A stretch of 64,000 nucleotides of DNA from Glandiceps talaboti (GCF_964340395.1 NC_135560.1:2539501-2603500); one strand, 5' to 3'; shown: positions 46,190 to 60,880, counted from the stretch's first letter. Program-made: numbers and translations. The notes: generated by a model from the letters alone, not told the origin.

Positions 46190-49100
46190 TGTTCACAATG
46201 TATTGTTTTAGTAGCAACTACCAGTAATCAAAACATACCTAACTACTACTGTATTGTTTTAGTAGCAACTACCAGTAATCAAAACATACCTAACTATAAC
46301 TGTATTGTTTTAGTAGCAACTACCAGTAATCAAAACATACCTAACTACAACTGTATTGTTTTAGTAGCAACTACCAGTAATCAAAACATACCTAACTATA
46401 ACTGTATTGTTTTAGTAGCAACTACCAGTAATCAAAACACACCTAACTACTACTGTATTGTTTTAGTAGCAACTACCAGTAATCAAAACATACCTAACTA
46501 CAACTGTATTGTTTTAGTAGCAACTACCAGTAATCAAAACATACCTAACTACTACTGTATTGTTTTAGTAGCAACTACCAGTAATCAAAACATACCTAAC
46601 TATAACTGTATTGTTTTAGTAGCAACTACCAGTAATCAAAACATACCTAACTATAACTGTATTGTTTTAGTAGCAACTACCAGTAATCAAAACATACCTA
46701 ACTATAACTGTATTGTTTTAGTAGCAACTACCAGTAACCAAAACATACCTAACTATAACTGTATTGTTTTAGTAGCAACTACCAGTAATTAAAACATACC
46801 TAACTATAACTGTATTGTTTTAGTAGCAACTACCAGTAATCAAAACATACCTAACTATAACTGTATTGTTTTAGTAGCAACTACCAATAATCAAAACATA
46901 CCTAACTACTACTGTATTGTTTTAGTAGCAACTACCAGTAATCAAAACATACCTAACTATAACTGTATTGTTTTAGTAGCAACTACTAGTAATCAAAACA
47001 TACCTAACTATAACTGTATTGTTTTAGTAGCAACTACCAATAATCAAAACATACCTAACTACTACTGTATTGTTTTAGTAGCAACTACCAGTAATCAAAA
47101 CATACCTAACTATAACTGTATTGTTTTAGTAGCAACTACCAGTAATCAAAACATACCTAACTACTACTGTATTGTTTTAGTAGCAACTACCAGTAATCAA
47201 AACATACCTAACTACAACTGTATTGTTTTAGTAGCAACTACCAGTAATCAAAACATACCTAACTATAACTGTATTGTTTTAGTAGCAACTACCAGTAATC
47301 AAAACATACCTAATTACTACTGTATTGTTTTAGTAGCAACTACCAGTAATCAAAACATACCTAACTACGACTGTATTGTTTTAGTAGCAACTACCAGTAA
47401 TCAAAACATACCTAACTATAACTGTATTGTTTTAGTAGCAACTACCAGTAATCAAAACATACCTAACTATAACTGTATTGTTTTAGTAGCAACTACCAGT
47501 AATCAAAACATACCTAACTACTACTGTATTGTTTTAGTAGCAACTACCAGTAATCAAAACATACCTAACTACGACTGTATTGTTTTAGTAGCAACTACCA
47601 GTAATCAAAACATACCTAACTATAACTGTATTGTTTTAGTAGCAACTACCAGTAATCAAAACATACCTAACTATAACTGTATTGTTTTAGTAGCAACTAC
47701 TAGTAATCAAAACATACCTAACTATAACTGTATTGTTTTAGTAGCAACTACCAATAATCAAAACATACCTAACTACTACTGTATTGTTTTAGTAGCAACT
47801 ACCAGTAATCAAAACATACCTAACTATAACTGTATTGTTTTAGTAGCAACTACCAGTAATCAAAACATACCTAACTACTACTGTATTGTTTTAGTAGCAA
47901 CTACCAGTAATCAAAACATACCTAACTACAACTGTATTGTTTTAGTAGCAACTACCAGTAATCAAAACATACCTAACTATAACTGTATTGTTTTAGTAGC
48001 AACTACCAGTAATCAAAACATACCTAATTACTACTGTATTGTTTTAGTAGCAACTACCAGTAATCAAAACATACCTAACTATAACTGTATTGTTTTAGTA
48101 GCAACTACCAGTAATCAAAACATACCTAACTACTACTGTATTGTTTTAGTAGCAACTACCAGTAATCAAAACATACCTAACTACGACTGTATTGTTTTAG
48201 TAGCAACTACCAGTAATCAAAACATACCTAACTACGACTGTATTGTTTTAGTAGCAACTACCAGTAATCAAAACATACCTAACTACAACTGTATTGTTTT
48301 AGTAGCAACTACCAGTAATCAAAACATACCTAACTATAACTGTATTGTTTTAGTAGCAACTACCAGTAATCAAAACACACCTAACTACTACTGTATTGTT
48401 TTAGTAGCAACTACCAGTAATCAAAACATACCTAACTACAACTGTATTGTTTTAGTAGCAACTACCAGTAATCAAAACATACCTAACTACTACTGTATTG
48501 TTTTAGTAGCAACTACCAGTAATCAAAACATACCTAACTATAACTGTATTGTTTTAGTAGCAACTACCAGTAATCAAAACATACCTAACTATAACTGTAT
48601 TGTTTTAGTAGCAACTACCAGTAATCAAAACATACCTAACTATAACTGTATTGTTTTAGTAGCAACTACCAGTAACCAAAACATACCTAACTATAACTGT
48701 ATTGTTTTAGTAGCAACTACCAGTAATTAAAACATACCTAACTATAACTGTATTGTTTTAGTAGCAACTACCAGTAATCAAAACATACCTAACTATAACT
48801 GTATTGTTTTAGTAGCAACTACCAATAATCAAAACATACCTAACTACTACTGTATTGTTTTAGTAGCAACTACCAGTAATCAAAACATACCTAACTATAA
48901 CTGTATTGTTTTAGTAGCAACTACTAGTAATCAAAACATACCTAACTATAACTGTATTGTTTTAGTAGCAACTACCAATAATCAAAACATACCTAACTAC
49001 TACTGTATTGTTTTAGTAGCAACTACCAGTAATCAAAACATACCTAACTATAACTGTATTGTTTTAGTAGCAACTACCAGTAATCAAAACATACCTAACT

Positions 49101-52100
49101 ACTACTGTATTGTTTTAGTAGCAACTACCAGTAATCAAAACATACCTAACTACAACTGTATTGTTTTAGTAGCAACTACCAGTAATCAAAACATACCTAA
49201 CTATAACTGTATTGTTTTAGTAGCAACTACCAGTAATCAAAACATACCTAATTACTACTGTATTGTTTTAGTAGCAACTACCAGTAATCAAAACATACCT
49301 AACTACGACTGTATTGTTTTAGTAGCAACTACCAGTAATCAAAACATACCTAACTATAACTGTATTGTTTTAGTAGCAACTACCAGTAATCAAAACATAC
49401 CTAACTATAACTGTATTGTTTTAGTAGCAACTACCAGTAATCAAAACATACCTAACTACTACTGTATTGTTTTAGTAGCAACTACCAGTAATCAAAACAT
49501 ACCTAACTACGACTGTATTGTTTTAGTAGCAACTACCAGTAATCAAAACATACCTAACTATAACTGTATTGTTTTAGTAGCAACTACCAGTAATCAAAAC
49601 ATACCTAACTATAACTGTATTGTTTTAGTAGCAACTACTAGTAATCAAAACATACCTAACTATAACTGTATTGTTTTAGTAGCAACTACCAATAATCAAA
49701 ACATACCTAACTACTACTGTATTGTTTTAGTAGCAACTACCAGTAATCAAAACATACCTAACTATAACTGTATTGTTTTAGTAGCAACTACCAGTAATCA
49801 AAACATACCTAACTACTACTGTATTGTTTTAGTAGCAACTACCAGTAATCAAAACATACCTAACTACAACTGTATTGTTTTAGTAGCAACTACCAGTAAT
49901 CAAAACATACCTAACTATAACTGTATTGTTTTAGTAGCAACTACCAGTAATCAAAACATACCTAATTACTACTGTATTGTTTTAGTAGCAACTACCAGTA
50001 ATCAAAACATACCTAACTATAACTGTATTGTTTTAGTAGCAACTACCAGTAATCAAAACATACCTAACTACTACTGTATTGTTTTAGTAGCAACTACCAG
50101 TAATCAAAACATACCTAACTACGACTGTATTGTTTTAGTAGCAACTACCAGTAATCAAAACATACCTAACTATAACTGTATTGTTTTAGTAGCAACTACC
50201 AGTAATCAAAACATACCTAACTATAACTGTATTGTTTTAGTAGCAACTACCAGTAATCAAAACATACCTAACTATAACTGTATTGTTTTAGTAGCAACTA
50301 CCAGTAATCAAAACATACCTAACTATAACTGTATTGTTTTAGTAGCAACTACCAGTAATCAAAACATACCTAACTATAACTGTATTGTTTTAGTAGCAAC
50401 TACCAGTAATCAAAACATACCTAACTATAACTGTATTGTTTTAGTAGCAACTACCAGTAATCAAAACATACCTAACTATAACTGTATTGTTTTAGTAGCA
50501 ACTACCAATAATCAAAACATACCTAACTACTACTGTATTGTTTTAGTAGCAACTACCAGTAATCAAAACATACCTAACTATAACTGTATTGTTTTAGTAG
50601 CAACTACCAGTAATCAAAACATACCTAACTACTACTGTATTGTTTTAGTAGCAACTACCAGTAATCAAAACATACCTAACTATAACTGTATTATTTTAGT
50701 AGCAACTACCAGTAATCAAAACATACCTAACTATAACTGTATTGTTTTAGTAGCAACTACCAGTAATCAAAACATACCTAACTATAACTGTATTGTTTTA
50801 GTAGCAACTACCAGTAATCAAAACATACCTAACTACTACTGTATTGTTTTAGTAGCAACTACCAGTAATCAAAACATACCTAACTATAACTGTATTGTTT
50901 TAGTAGCAACTACCAGTAATCAAAACATACCTAACTACAACTGTATCGTTTTAGTAGCAACTACCAGTAATCAAAACATACCTAACTATAACTGTATTGT
51001 TTTAGTAGCAACTACCAGTAATCAAAACATACCTAACTATAACTGTATTGTTTTAGTAGCAACTACCAGTAATCAAAACATACCTAACTACAACTGTATT
51101 GTTTTAGTAGCAACTACCAGTAATCAAAACATACCTAACTATAACTGTATTGTTTTAGTAGCAACTACCAGTAATCAAAACATACCTAACTACTACTGTA
51201 TTGTTTTAGTAGCAACTACCAGTAATCAAAACATACCTAACTATAACTGTATTGTTTTAGTAGCAACTACCAGTAATCAAAACATACCTAACTATAACTG
51301 TATTGTTTTAGTAGCAACTACCAGTAATTAAAACATACCTAACTATAACTGTATTGTTTTAGTAGCAACTACCAGTAATCAAAACATACCTAACTATAAC
51401 TGTATTGTTTTAGTAGCAACTACCAGTAATCAAAACATACCTAACTATAACTGTATTGTTTTAGTAGCAACTACCAGTAATCAAAACATACCTAACTACT
51501 ACTGTATTGTTTTAGTAGCAACTACCAGTAATCAAAACATACCTAACTACTACTGTATTGTTTTAGTAGCAACTACCAGTAATCAAAACATACCTAACTA
51601 CTACTGTATTGTTTTAGTAGCAACTACCAGTAATCAAAACATACCTAACTATAACTGTATTGTTTTAGTAGCAACTACCAGTAATCAAAACATACCTAAC
51701 TACTACTGTATTGTTTTAGTAGCAACTACCAGTAATCAAAACATACCTAACTATAACTGTATTGTTTTAGTAGCAACTACCAGTAATCAAAACATACCTA
51801 ACTATAACTGTATTGTTTTAGTAGCAACTACCAGTAATCAAAACATACCTAACTATAACTGTATTGTTTTAGTAGCAACTACCAGTAATCAAAACATACC
51901 TAACTATAACTGTATTGTTTTAGTAGCAACTACCAGTAATCAAAACATACCTAACTATAACTGTATTGTTTTAGTAGCAACTACCAGTAATCAAAACATA
52001 CCTAACTATAACTGTATTGTTTTAGTAGCAACTACCAGTAATCAAAACATACCTAATTACTACTGTATTGTTTTAGTAGCAACTACCAGTAATCAAAACA

Positions 52101-53189
52101 TACCTAACTATAACTGTATTGTTTTAGTAGCAACTACCAGTAATCAAAACATACCTAACTACTACTGTATTGTTTTAGTAGCAACTACCAGTAATCAAAA
52201 CATACCTAACTACGACTGTATTGTTTTAGTAGCAACTACCAGTAATCAAAACATACCTAACTATAACTGTATTGTTTTAGTAGCAACTACCAGTAATCAA
52301 AACATACCTAACTATAACTGTATTGTTTTAGTAGCAACTACCAGTAATCAAAACATACCTAACTACTACTGTATTGTTTTAGTAGCAACTACCAGTAATC
52401 AAAACATACCTAACTATAACTGTATTGTTTTAGTAGCAACTACCAGTAATCAAAACATACCTAACTATAACTGTATTGTTTTAGTAGCAACTACCAGTAA
52501 TCAAAACATACCTAACTATAACTGTATTGTTTTAGTAGCAACTACCAGTAATCAAAACATACCTAACTATAACTGTATTGTTTTAGTAGCAACTACCAGT
52601 AATCAAAACATACCTAACTATAACTGTATTGTTTTAGTAGCAACTACCAGTAATCAAAACATACCTAACTACAACTGTATTGTTTTAGTAGCAACTACCA
52701 GTAATCAAAACATACCTAACTATAACTGTATTGTTTTAGTAGCAACTACCAGTAATCAAAACATACCTAACTACTACTGTATTGTTTTAGTAGCAACTAC
52801 CAGTAATCAAAACATACCTAACTACAACTGTATTGTTTTAGTAGCAACTACCAGTAATCAAAACATACCTAACTACTACTGTATTGTTTTAGTAGCAACT
52901 ACCAGTAATCAAAACATACCTAACTATAACTGTATTGTTTTAGTAGCAACTACCAGTAATCAAAACATACCTAACTATAACTGTATTGTTTTAGTAGCAA
53001 CTACCAGTAATCAAAACATACCTAACTACAACTGTATTGTTTTAGTAGCAACTACCAGTAATCAAAACATACCTAACTACTACTGTATTGTTTTAGTAGC
53101 AACTACCAGTAATCAAAACATACCTAACTATAACTGTATTGTTTTAGTAGCAACTACCAGTAATCAAAACATACCTAACTATAACTGTA
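46190..53189. repeat. Giant minisatellite, 51-bp unit, about 137 copies, with a 38-unit higher-order duplication
   Basis: The unit contains ACTGTATTGTTTTAGTAGCA, ACTACCAGTAATCAAAACAT and ACCTAACTATA. Variable sites are CTATAAC/CTACTAC/CTACAAC/CTACGAC and rare CAATAATC, CTAGTAATC, AACCAAAA and TAATTACT. Rare variants recur exactly 1938 bp (38 units) apart (46434/48372, 46736/48674, 47311/49249, 48025/49963), so a block of at least about 38 units was duplicated. Although the unit is 17 codons, each unit carries stops in all frames, so no long ORF appears. Confidence 0.98.
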
Positions 53190-53945
53190 ATCTTCGTTCA
53201 CATACAGTTTGTTAACAACTTTGTGCACTGCCAAGCAGCATTAGCAGCCGTGATTGCATTTATTCCTCGTTTGACCAAAGCTGGAATGTCCCCCTTGTGA
53301 TCCTTACATATGAAATAGCTGGAAGTTTGGTAGTTCTAATATTGAAGACTACATGACGACTTCTACTGTACTACATTCTTAGGTCCACTTGATGACTTCT
53401 GCTGTACTACATTGTTAGGTCTTCTTAAAGTACATTTATTGCATATATTGATATAAAGTATTTGAAATACTAAACAGTAATAATGACTTTTTAGCTTAGA
53501 AACAACTTGACGATATTATATTGTGTAACTTAGTCAAAGTCAACCATAATTCTGTCCCTGTTTACTTCCCCTGTATTTTTCACTTTTCTTTTCTTTTTTG
53601 GCCATCATTTCAAAAATATGCATATGTACACAAACAACATCCTACTATTACCATTTTACCAGCCTAAAGTTATTTTTAATAATAATTCTCTATAGACCTG
53701 TACAGTTTGGCTTAATCCACTTATTGACATTTTCCACACACCCAAATATACTAGCTATATCCCTGCTATGCATGTAGTAATACTATAATTACAGCTACTA
53801 CTAAAATTGTAAGAGGCACAGAACACACACTTACATACACATTCTGACCACTGGTGGCGCTCTACTCTGTAATTCCAGTGCTGGAAAATGATGGATAGTT
53901 TTACTACAAATGACCACTCATACATGTACCTCAAGACACACACAA
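53190..53945. other. DENND4-like intron, unique stretch
   Basis: No recognised element. Confidence 0.4.
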
Positions 53946-53949
53946 CACA

Positions 53950-53976
53950 CGCATGCATGCACGCACGCACGCATGT

Positions 53977-54063
<87 letters not shown>
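53950..54063. repeat. (CA)n microsatellite with GCATGCACGCAC lead
   Basis: About 90 bp of CA after a short GCAT/GCAC run. ORFs across it are artefacts. Confidence 0.97.
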
Positions 54064-54065
<2 letters not shown>

Positions 54066-54204
54066 TATTGGGTGGTTTACTACAAATGACGAATACTGCC
54101 GTCATAATAATATAGTTTTGAATCATCACAATACTTTTCTTTGTAACAACTAATCATAATTTTCTTTTATATGTATCATAGCAAAGTCTTTCATTTTTTG
54201 GATA

Positions 54205-55812
54205 AAGAACATTTCATGGTGAATCACCTCATAGTGGACCAAACTGTGAGTTATGGTCATGGTGAGTCACCTCATAGTGGACCAAACTGTGCATTGTGGT
54301 CATAGTGAGTCACCTCATAGTGGACCAAACCGTGAGTTGTGGTCTTGGTGAATCACCTCATAGTGGACCAAACTGTGCATTGTAGTCATAGTGAGTCACC
54401 TCATAGTGGACCAAACGGTGAGTTGTGGTCATGGTGAATCATCTCATAGTGGACCAAACTGTGAGTTGTGGTCTTGGTGAATCACCTCATAGTGGACCAA
54501 ACTGTGCATTGTGGTCATGGTGAGTCACCTCATAGTGGACCAAACTGTGAGTTGTGGTCATGGTGAGTCACCTCATAGTGGACCAAACGGTGAGTTGTGA
54601 TCATGGTGAATCACCTCATAGTAGACCAAACTGTGAGTTGTGGTCTTGGTGAGTCACCTCATAGTGGACCAAACTGTGAGTTGTGGTCTTGGTGAATCAC
54701 CTCATAGTGGACCAAACTGTGAGTTGTGGTCTTGGTGAATCACCTCATAGTGGACCAAACTGTGAGTTGTGGTCTTGGTGAATCACCTCATAGTGGACCA
54801 AACGGTGAGTTGTGATCATGGTGAATCACCTCATAGTGGACCAAACGGTGAGTTGTGGTCTTGGTGAATCACCTCATAGTGGACCAAACGGTGAGTTGTG
54901 ATCATGGTGAATCACCTCATAGTGGACCAAACTGTGAGTTGTGGTCTTGGTGAATCATCTCATAGTAGACCAAACTGTGAGTTATGGTCATGGTGAATCA
55001 CCTCATAGTGGACCAAACTGTGAGTTGTGATCATGGTGAATCACCTCATAGTAGACCAAACTGTGAGTTATGGTCATGGTGAATCACCTCATAGTGGACC
55101 AAACTGCGAGTTGTGATCATGGTGAATCACCTCATAGTGGACCAAACTGTGAGTTATGGTCATGGTGAGTCACCTCATAGTGGACCAAACGGTGAGTTGT
55201 GATCATGGTGAATCACCTCATAGTGGACCAAACTGCGAGTTGTGATCATGGTGAATCACCTCATAGTGGACCAAACTGTGAGTTGTGATCATGGTGAATC
55301 ACCTCATAGTGGACCAAACTGTGCATTGTGGTCATGGTGAGTCACCTCATAGTGGACCAAACGGTGAGTTGTGATCATGGTGAATCACCTCATAGTGGAC
55401 CAAACTGTGAGTTATGGTCATGGTGAATCACCTCATAGTGGACCAAACTGTGAGTTATGGTCATGGTGAATCACCTCATAGTGGACCAAACGGTGAGTTG
55501 TGATCATGGTGAATCACCTCAAAGTGGACCAAACTGTGAGTTGTGGTCTTGGTGAATCACCTCATAGTGGACCAAACTGTGCATTGTGGTCATGGTGAAT
55601 CACCTCATAGTAGACCAAACTGTGAGTTGTGGTCATGGTGAATCACCTCATAGTGGACCAAACTGTGAGTTGTGGTCATGGTGAATCACCTCATAGTAGA
55701 CCAAACTGTGAGTTGTGGTCATGGTGAATCACCTCATAGTGGACCAAACTGTGAGTTGTGATCTTGGTGAATCATCTCATAGTGGACCAAACTGTGAGTT
55801 GTGGTCTTGGTA
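54205..55812. repeat. Minisatellite, 43-bp unit, about 37 copies
   Basis: The unit contains GGTGAATCACCTCATAGTGG, ACCAAACTGTGAGTTGTGG and TCAT. It ends about 180 bp from exon 4. Confidence 0.96.
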
Positions 55813-55994
55813 GTGGTGAAGGGTTGTTAAGGAGCACCCCAACATTTAGAGCGTGAATTTCACAGTTATAATAAACACCAGAGTTTCCATATCAATAGAT
55901 GACATTAAAATTGAAACACACTTCTTGAAAAAGACCAGTAAAATATTCAAAGTTGTTATTGTATACATTTAGAGTAGAATAATGTCAATCTTAC

Positions 55995-56140
55995 CTTTTC
56001 AATACACTCATCAAAGAAGGCAAGGCTTGCATCATTGCTTGATACAAATGATCTTTCTTCTATGAAATGAATAAACGTCTGAGTTCTCATCAACTGGGTG
56101 AAAAATTTATGGTTGGCTTTGTCTCGGCTTTTTAAGAAAC
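55995..56140 (-). CDS. DENND4-like internal exon 4 (dDENN domain)
   Basis: The acceptor CACAACTATTTAG lies before 56140 and the donor GAAAAG|GTAAGA after 55995. 146 nt enter in phase 1 (G|GT, Gly) and leave in phase 0. It encodes [40 protein letters not shown] and FFDECIEK. The TQ-FI-FIEERSF-S pattern is characteristic of the end of a dDENN domain. A 41-bp array begins 38 bp upstream of the acceptor, so the branch site must lie in that short gap or in the array. Confidence 0.86.
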
Positions 56141-56177
56141 CTAAATAGTTGTGAGAAAGGAGGAAAATACACATCTT

Positions 56178-57367
56178 TAATAGTATGTAAATTTGTATTG
56201 TCTACGTGTGGTCAAATGTCTTAGTATAAAAATTTGTATTGTCTACATGTGGTCCAATGTCTTAGTATGTAAATTTGTATTGTCTACATGTGGTCCAATG
56301 TCTTAGTATGTAAATTTGTATTGTCTACATGTGGTCCAATGTCTTAGTATGTAAATTTGTATTGTCTACATGTGGTCCAATGTCTTAGTATGTAAATTTG
56401 TATTGTCTACATGTGGTCCAATGTCTTAGTATGTAAATTTGTATTGTCTACATGTGGTCTAATGTCTTAGTATGTAAATTTGTATTGTCTACATGTGGTC
56501 CAATGTCTTTGTATGTAAATTTGTATTGTCTACGTGTGGTCCAATGTCTTAGTATGTAAATTTGTATTGTCTACATGTGGTCCAATGTCTTAGTATGTAA
56601 ATTTGTATTGTCTACATGTGGTCCAATGTCTTAGTATGTAAATTTGTATTGTCTACATGTGGTCCAATGTCTTAGTATGTAAATTTGTATTGTCTACGTG
56701 TGGTCCAATGTCTTAGTATGTAAATTTGTATTGTCTATGTGTGGTCCAATGTCTTAGTATGTAAATTTGTATTGTCTACATGTGGTCCAATGTCTTAGTA
56801 TGTAAATTTGTATTGTCTACGTGTGGTCCAATGTCTTAGTATGTAAATTTGTATTGTCTACGTGTGGTCCAATGTCTTAGTATGTAAATTTGTATTGTCT
56901 ACATGTGGTCCAATGTCTTAGTATGTAAATTTGTATTGTCTACATGTGGTCCAATGTCTTAGTATGTAAATTTGTATTGTCTACATGTGGTCCAATGTCT
57001 TAGTATGTAAATTATTGTTTGTCTACATGTGGTCCAATGTCTTAGTATGTAAATTTGTATTGTCTACGTGTGGTCCAATGTCTTAGTATGTAAATTTGTA
57101 TTGTCTACGTGTGGTCCAATGTCTTAGTATGTAAATTTGTATTGTCTACATGTGGTCCAATGTCTTAGTATGTAAATTTGTATTGTCTACATGTGGTCCA
57201 ATGTCTTAGTATGTAAATTTTATTGTCTACGTGTGGTCCAATGTCTTAGTATGTAAATTTGTATTGTCTACGTGTGGTCCAATGTCTTAGTATGTAAATT
57301 TGTATTGTCTACATGTGGTCCAATGTCTTAGTATGTAAATTTGTATTGTCTACATGTGGTCCAAGGC
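56178..57367. repeat. Minisatellite, 41-bp unit, about 29 copies, next to exon 4 acceptor
   Basis: The unit contains TAGTATGTAAATTTGTATTG and TCTACATGTGGTCCAATGTC. The first unit begins 38 bp from exon 4. Confidence 0.97.
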
Positions 57368-57637
57368 TTTTCTATACTTGAGTAACACTGTGTAAAATAT
57401 ACCAGATTAACAACTCTATCGCTATAATTACAAAGTACTTAAACAGCAAATTGAAGTTAACATGCTACAATGCTGTGTGAGACCACCTGACTATAATCCT
57501 GTGATAAAATTGAATATTTTGAACAAAAAAATCACACAATTCAGAAATAATAACACTGATGTTAAAATCAGACTATTTTGTTTAACACACAACTTGAATG
57601 GTTGTCTCTCTTTCAGTACACTAATTAATGAACATAC

Positions 57638-57779
57638 CTTGTAAATTAAAGAGAGAGCTTGGATCTGTCGTCCGTTCTGATGGTTGTTGTGTTATTGGTA
57701 GTAGATAATGTTTATAGCCATGTAGAATGGATGCCATGAATCGGAAATAGGCTTCTTGAATAGAGTGTTCCATAGCTAG
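57638..57779 (-). CDS. DENND4-like internal exon 3 (dDENN domain)
   Basis: The acceptor CTTACATTTACAG lies before 57779 and the donor ACAAG|GTATGT after 57638. 142 nt: phase 0 in, phase 1 out. It encodes [40 protein letters not shown] and SSLFNLQ. The QEA-FRFMA-L--GY--YL-PI and DPSSLF-LQ-FL-SRD patterns (continuing in exon 4) are strong DENN-family signatures. Its first 12 bases and its entire 3' splice site are reproduced in each unit of the 58-bp array that fills the upstream intron. Confidence 0.88.
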
Positions 57780-60700
57780 CTGTAAATGTAAGACAGACAT
57801 TACATACAATGCAGTGAATGGACAGTTCCATAGCTAGCTGTAAATGTAAGACAGACATTACATACAATGCAGTGAATGGACAGTTCCATAGCTAGCTATA
57901 AATGTAAGACAGACATTACATACAATGCAGTGAATGGACAGCTCCATAGCTAGCTGTAAATGTAAGACAGACATTACATACAATGCAGTGAATGGACAGT
58001 TCCATAGCTAGCTGTAAATGTAAGACAGACATTACATACAATGCAGTGAATGGACAGTTCCATAGCTAGCTGTAAATGTAAGACAGACATTACATAAAAT
58101 GCAGTGAATGGACAGCTCCATAGCTAGCTGTAAATGTAAGACAGACATTACATACAATGCAGTGAATGGACAGCTCCATAGCTAGCTGTAAATGTAAGAC
58201 AGACATTACATACAATGCAGTGAATGGACAGCTCCATAGCTAGCTGTAAATGTAAGACAGACATTACATACAATGCAGTGAATGGACAGTTCCATAGCTA
58301 GCTGTAAATGTAAGACAGACATTACATAAAATGCAGTGAATGGACAGTTCCATAGCTAGCTGTAAATGTAAGACAGACATTACATACAATGCAGTGAATG
58401 GACAGTTCCATAGCTAGCTGTAAATGTAAGACAGACATTACATACAATGCAGTGAATGGACAGTTCCATAGCTAGCTGTAAATGTAAGACAGACATTACA
58501 TACAATGCAGTGAATGGACAGTTCCATAGCTAGCTGTAAATGTAAGACAGACATTACATACAATGCAGTGAATGGACAGTTCCATAGCTAGCTGTAAATG
58601 TAAGACAGACATTACATACAATGCAGTGAATGGACAGTTCCATAGCTAGCTGTAAATGTAAGACAGACATTACATACAATGCAGTGAATGAACAGTTCCA
58701 TAGCTAGCTGTAAATGTAAGACAGACATTACATACAATGCAGTGAATGGACAGTTCCATAGCTAGCTGTAAATGTAAGACAGACATTACATACAATGCAG
58801 TGAATGGACAGCTCCATAGCTAGCTGTAAATGTAAGACAGACATTACATACAATGCAGTGAATGGACAGTTCCATAGCTAGCTGTAAATGTAAGACAGAC
58901 ATTACATACAATGCAGTGAATGGACAGTTCCATAGCTAGCTGTAAATGTAAGACAGACATTACATACAATGCAGTGAATGGACAGTTCCATAGCTAGCTG
59001 TAAATGTAAGACAGACATTACATACAATGCAGTGAATGAACAGTTCCATAGCTAGCTGTAAATGTAAGACAGACATTACATACAATGCAGTGAATGGACA
59101 GTTCCATAGCTAGCTGTAAATGTAAGACAGACATTACATACAATGCAGTGAATGGACAGCTCCATAGCTAGCTGTAAATGTAAGACAGACATTACATACA
59201 ATGCAGTGAATGGACAGTTCCATAGCTAGCTGTAAATGTAAGACAGACATTACATACAATGCAGTGAATGGACAGTTCCATAGCTAGCTGTAAATGTAAG
59301 ACAGACATTACATAAAATGCAGTGAATGGACAGTTCCATAGCTAGCTGTAAATGTAACACAGACATTACATACAATGCAGTGAATGGACAGCTCCATAGC
59401 TAGCTGTAAATGTAAGACAGACATTACATACAATGCAGTGAATGGACAGTTCCATAGCTAGCTGTAAATGTAAGACAGACATTACATACAATGCAGTGAA
59501 TGGACAGTTCCATAGCTAGCTGTAAATGTAAGACAGACATTACATACAATGCAGTGAATGGACAGTTCCATAGCTAGCTGTAAATGTAAGACAGACATTA
59601 CATACAATGCAGTGAATGGACAGTTCCATAGCTAGCTGTAAATGTAAGACAGACATTACATACAATGTAGTGAATGGACAGTTCCATAGCTAGCTGTAAA
59701 TGTAAGACAGACATTACATACAATGCAGTGAATGGACAGCTCCATAGCTAGCTATAAATGTAAGACAGACATTACATACAATGCAGTGAATGGACAGCTC
59801 CATAGCTAGCTATAAATGTAAGACAGACATTACATACAATGTAGTGAATGGACAGCTCCATAGCTAGCTATAAATGTAAGACAGACATTACATACAATGT
59901 AGTGAATGGACAGCTCCATAGCTAGCTATAAATGTAAGACAGACATTACATACAATGCAGTGAATGGACAGCTCCATAGCTAGCTGTAAATGTAAGACAG
60001 ACATTACATACAATGCAGTGAATGGACAGCTCCATAGCTAGCTATAAATGTAAGACAGACATTACATACAATGCAGTGAATGGACAGTTCCATAGCTAGC
60101 TGTAAATGTAAGACAGACATTACATACAATGCAGTGAATGGACAGTTCCATAGCTAGCTGTAAATGTAAGACAGACATTACATACAATGCAGTGAATGGA
60201 CAGCTCCATAGCTAGCTATAAATGTAAGACAGACATTACATACAATGCAGTGAATGGACAGTTCCATAGCTAGCTATAAATGTAAGACAGACATTACATA
60301 CAATGCAGTGAATGGACAGTTCCATAGCTAGCTATAAATGTAAGACAGACATTACATACAATGCAGTGAATGGACAGTTCCATAGCTAGCTATAAATGTA
60401 AGACAGACATTACATACAATGCAGTGAATGGACAGTTCCATAGCTAGCTATAAATGTAAGACAGACATTACATACAATGCAGTGAATGGACAGCTCCATA
60501 GCTAGCTATAAATGTAAGACAGACATTACATACAATGCAGTGAATGGACAGTTCCATAGCTAGCTATAAATGTAAGACAGACATTACATACAATGCAGTG
60601 AATGGACAGCTCCATAGCTAGCTATAAATGTAAGACAGACATTACATACAATGCAGTGAATGGACAGTTCCATAGCTAGCTATAAATGTAAGACAGACAT

Positions 60701-60880
60701 TACATACAATGCAGTGAATGGACAGTTCCATAGCTAGCTGTAAATGTAAGACAGACATTACATACAATGCAGTGAATGGACAGCTCCATAGCTAGCTGTA
60801 AATGTAAGACAGACATTACATACAATGCAGTGAATGGACAGTTCCATAGCTAGCTATAAATGTAAGACAGACATTACATA
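57780..60880 (-). repeat. 58-bp minisatellite made of the intron / exon 3 boundary, about 53 copies
   Basis: Read on the minus strand each unit contains TGTCTGTCTTACATTTACAG|CTAGCTATGGAAC, identical to the true boundary from the pyrimidine tract through the first coding bases, then CTGTCCATTCACTGCATTGT and ATGTAA. It occupies nearly the whole 3.2-kb intron between exons 2 and 3. Units differ by a few sites (GTTCC/GCTCC; CTGTAAA/CTATAAA, the latter changing the acceptor CAG to TAG). Confidence 0.96.

Noticed and set aside
57780-60880. Interpretation of the 58-bp array as a multi-exon duplicate of exon 3
   Set aside because: Only about 12 coding bases are present per unit and no donor follows, so these are repeated acceptors, not repeated exons.
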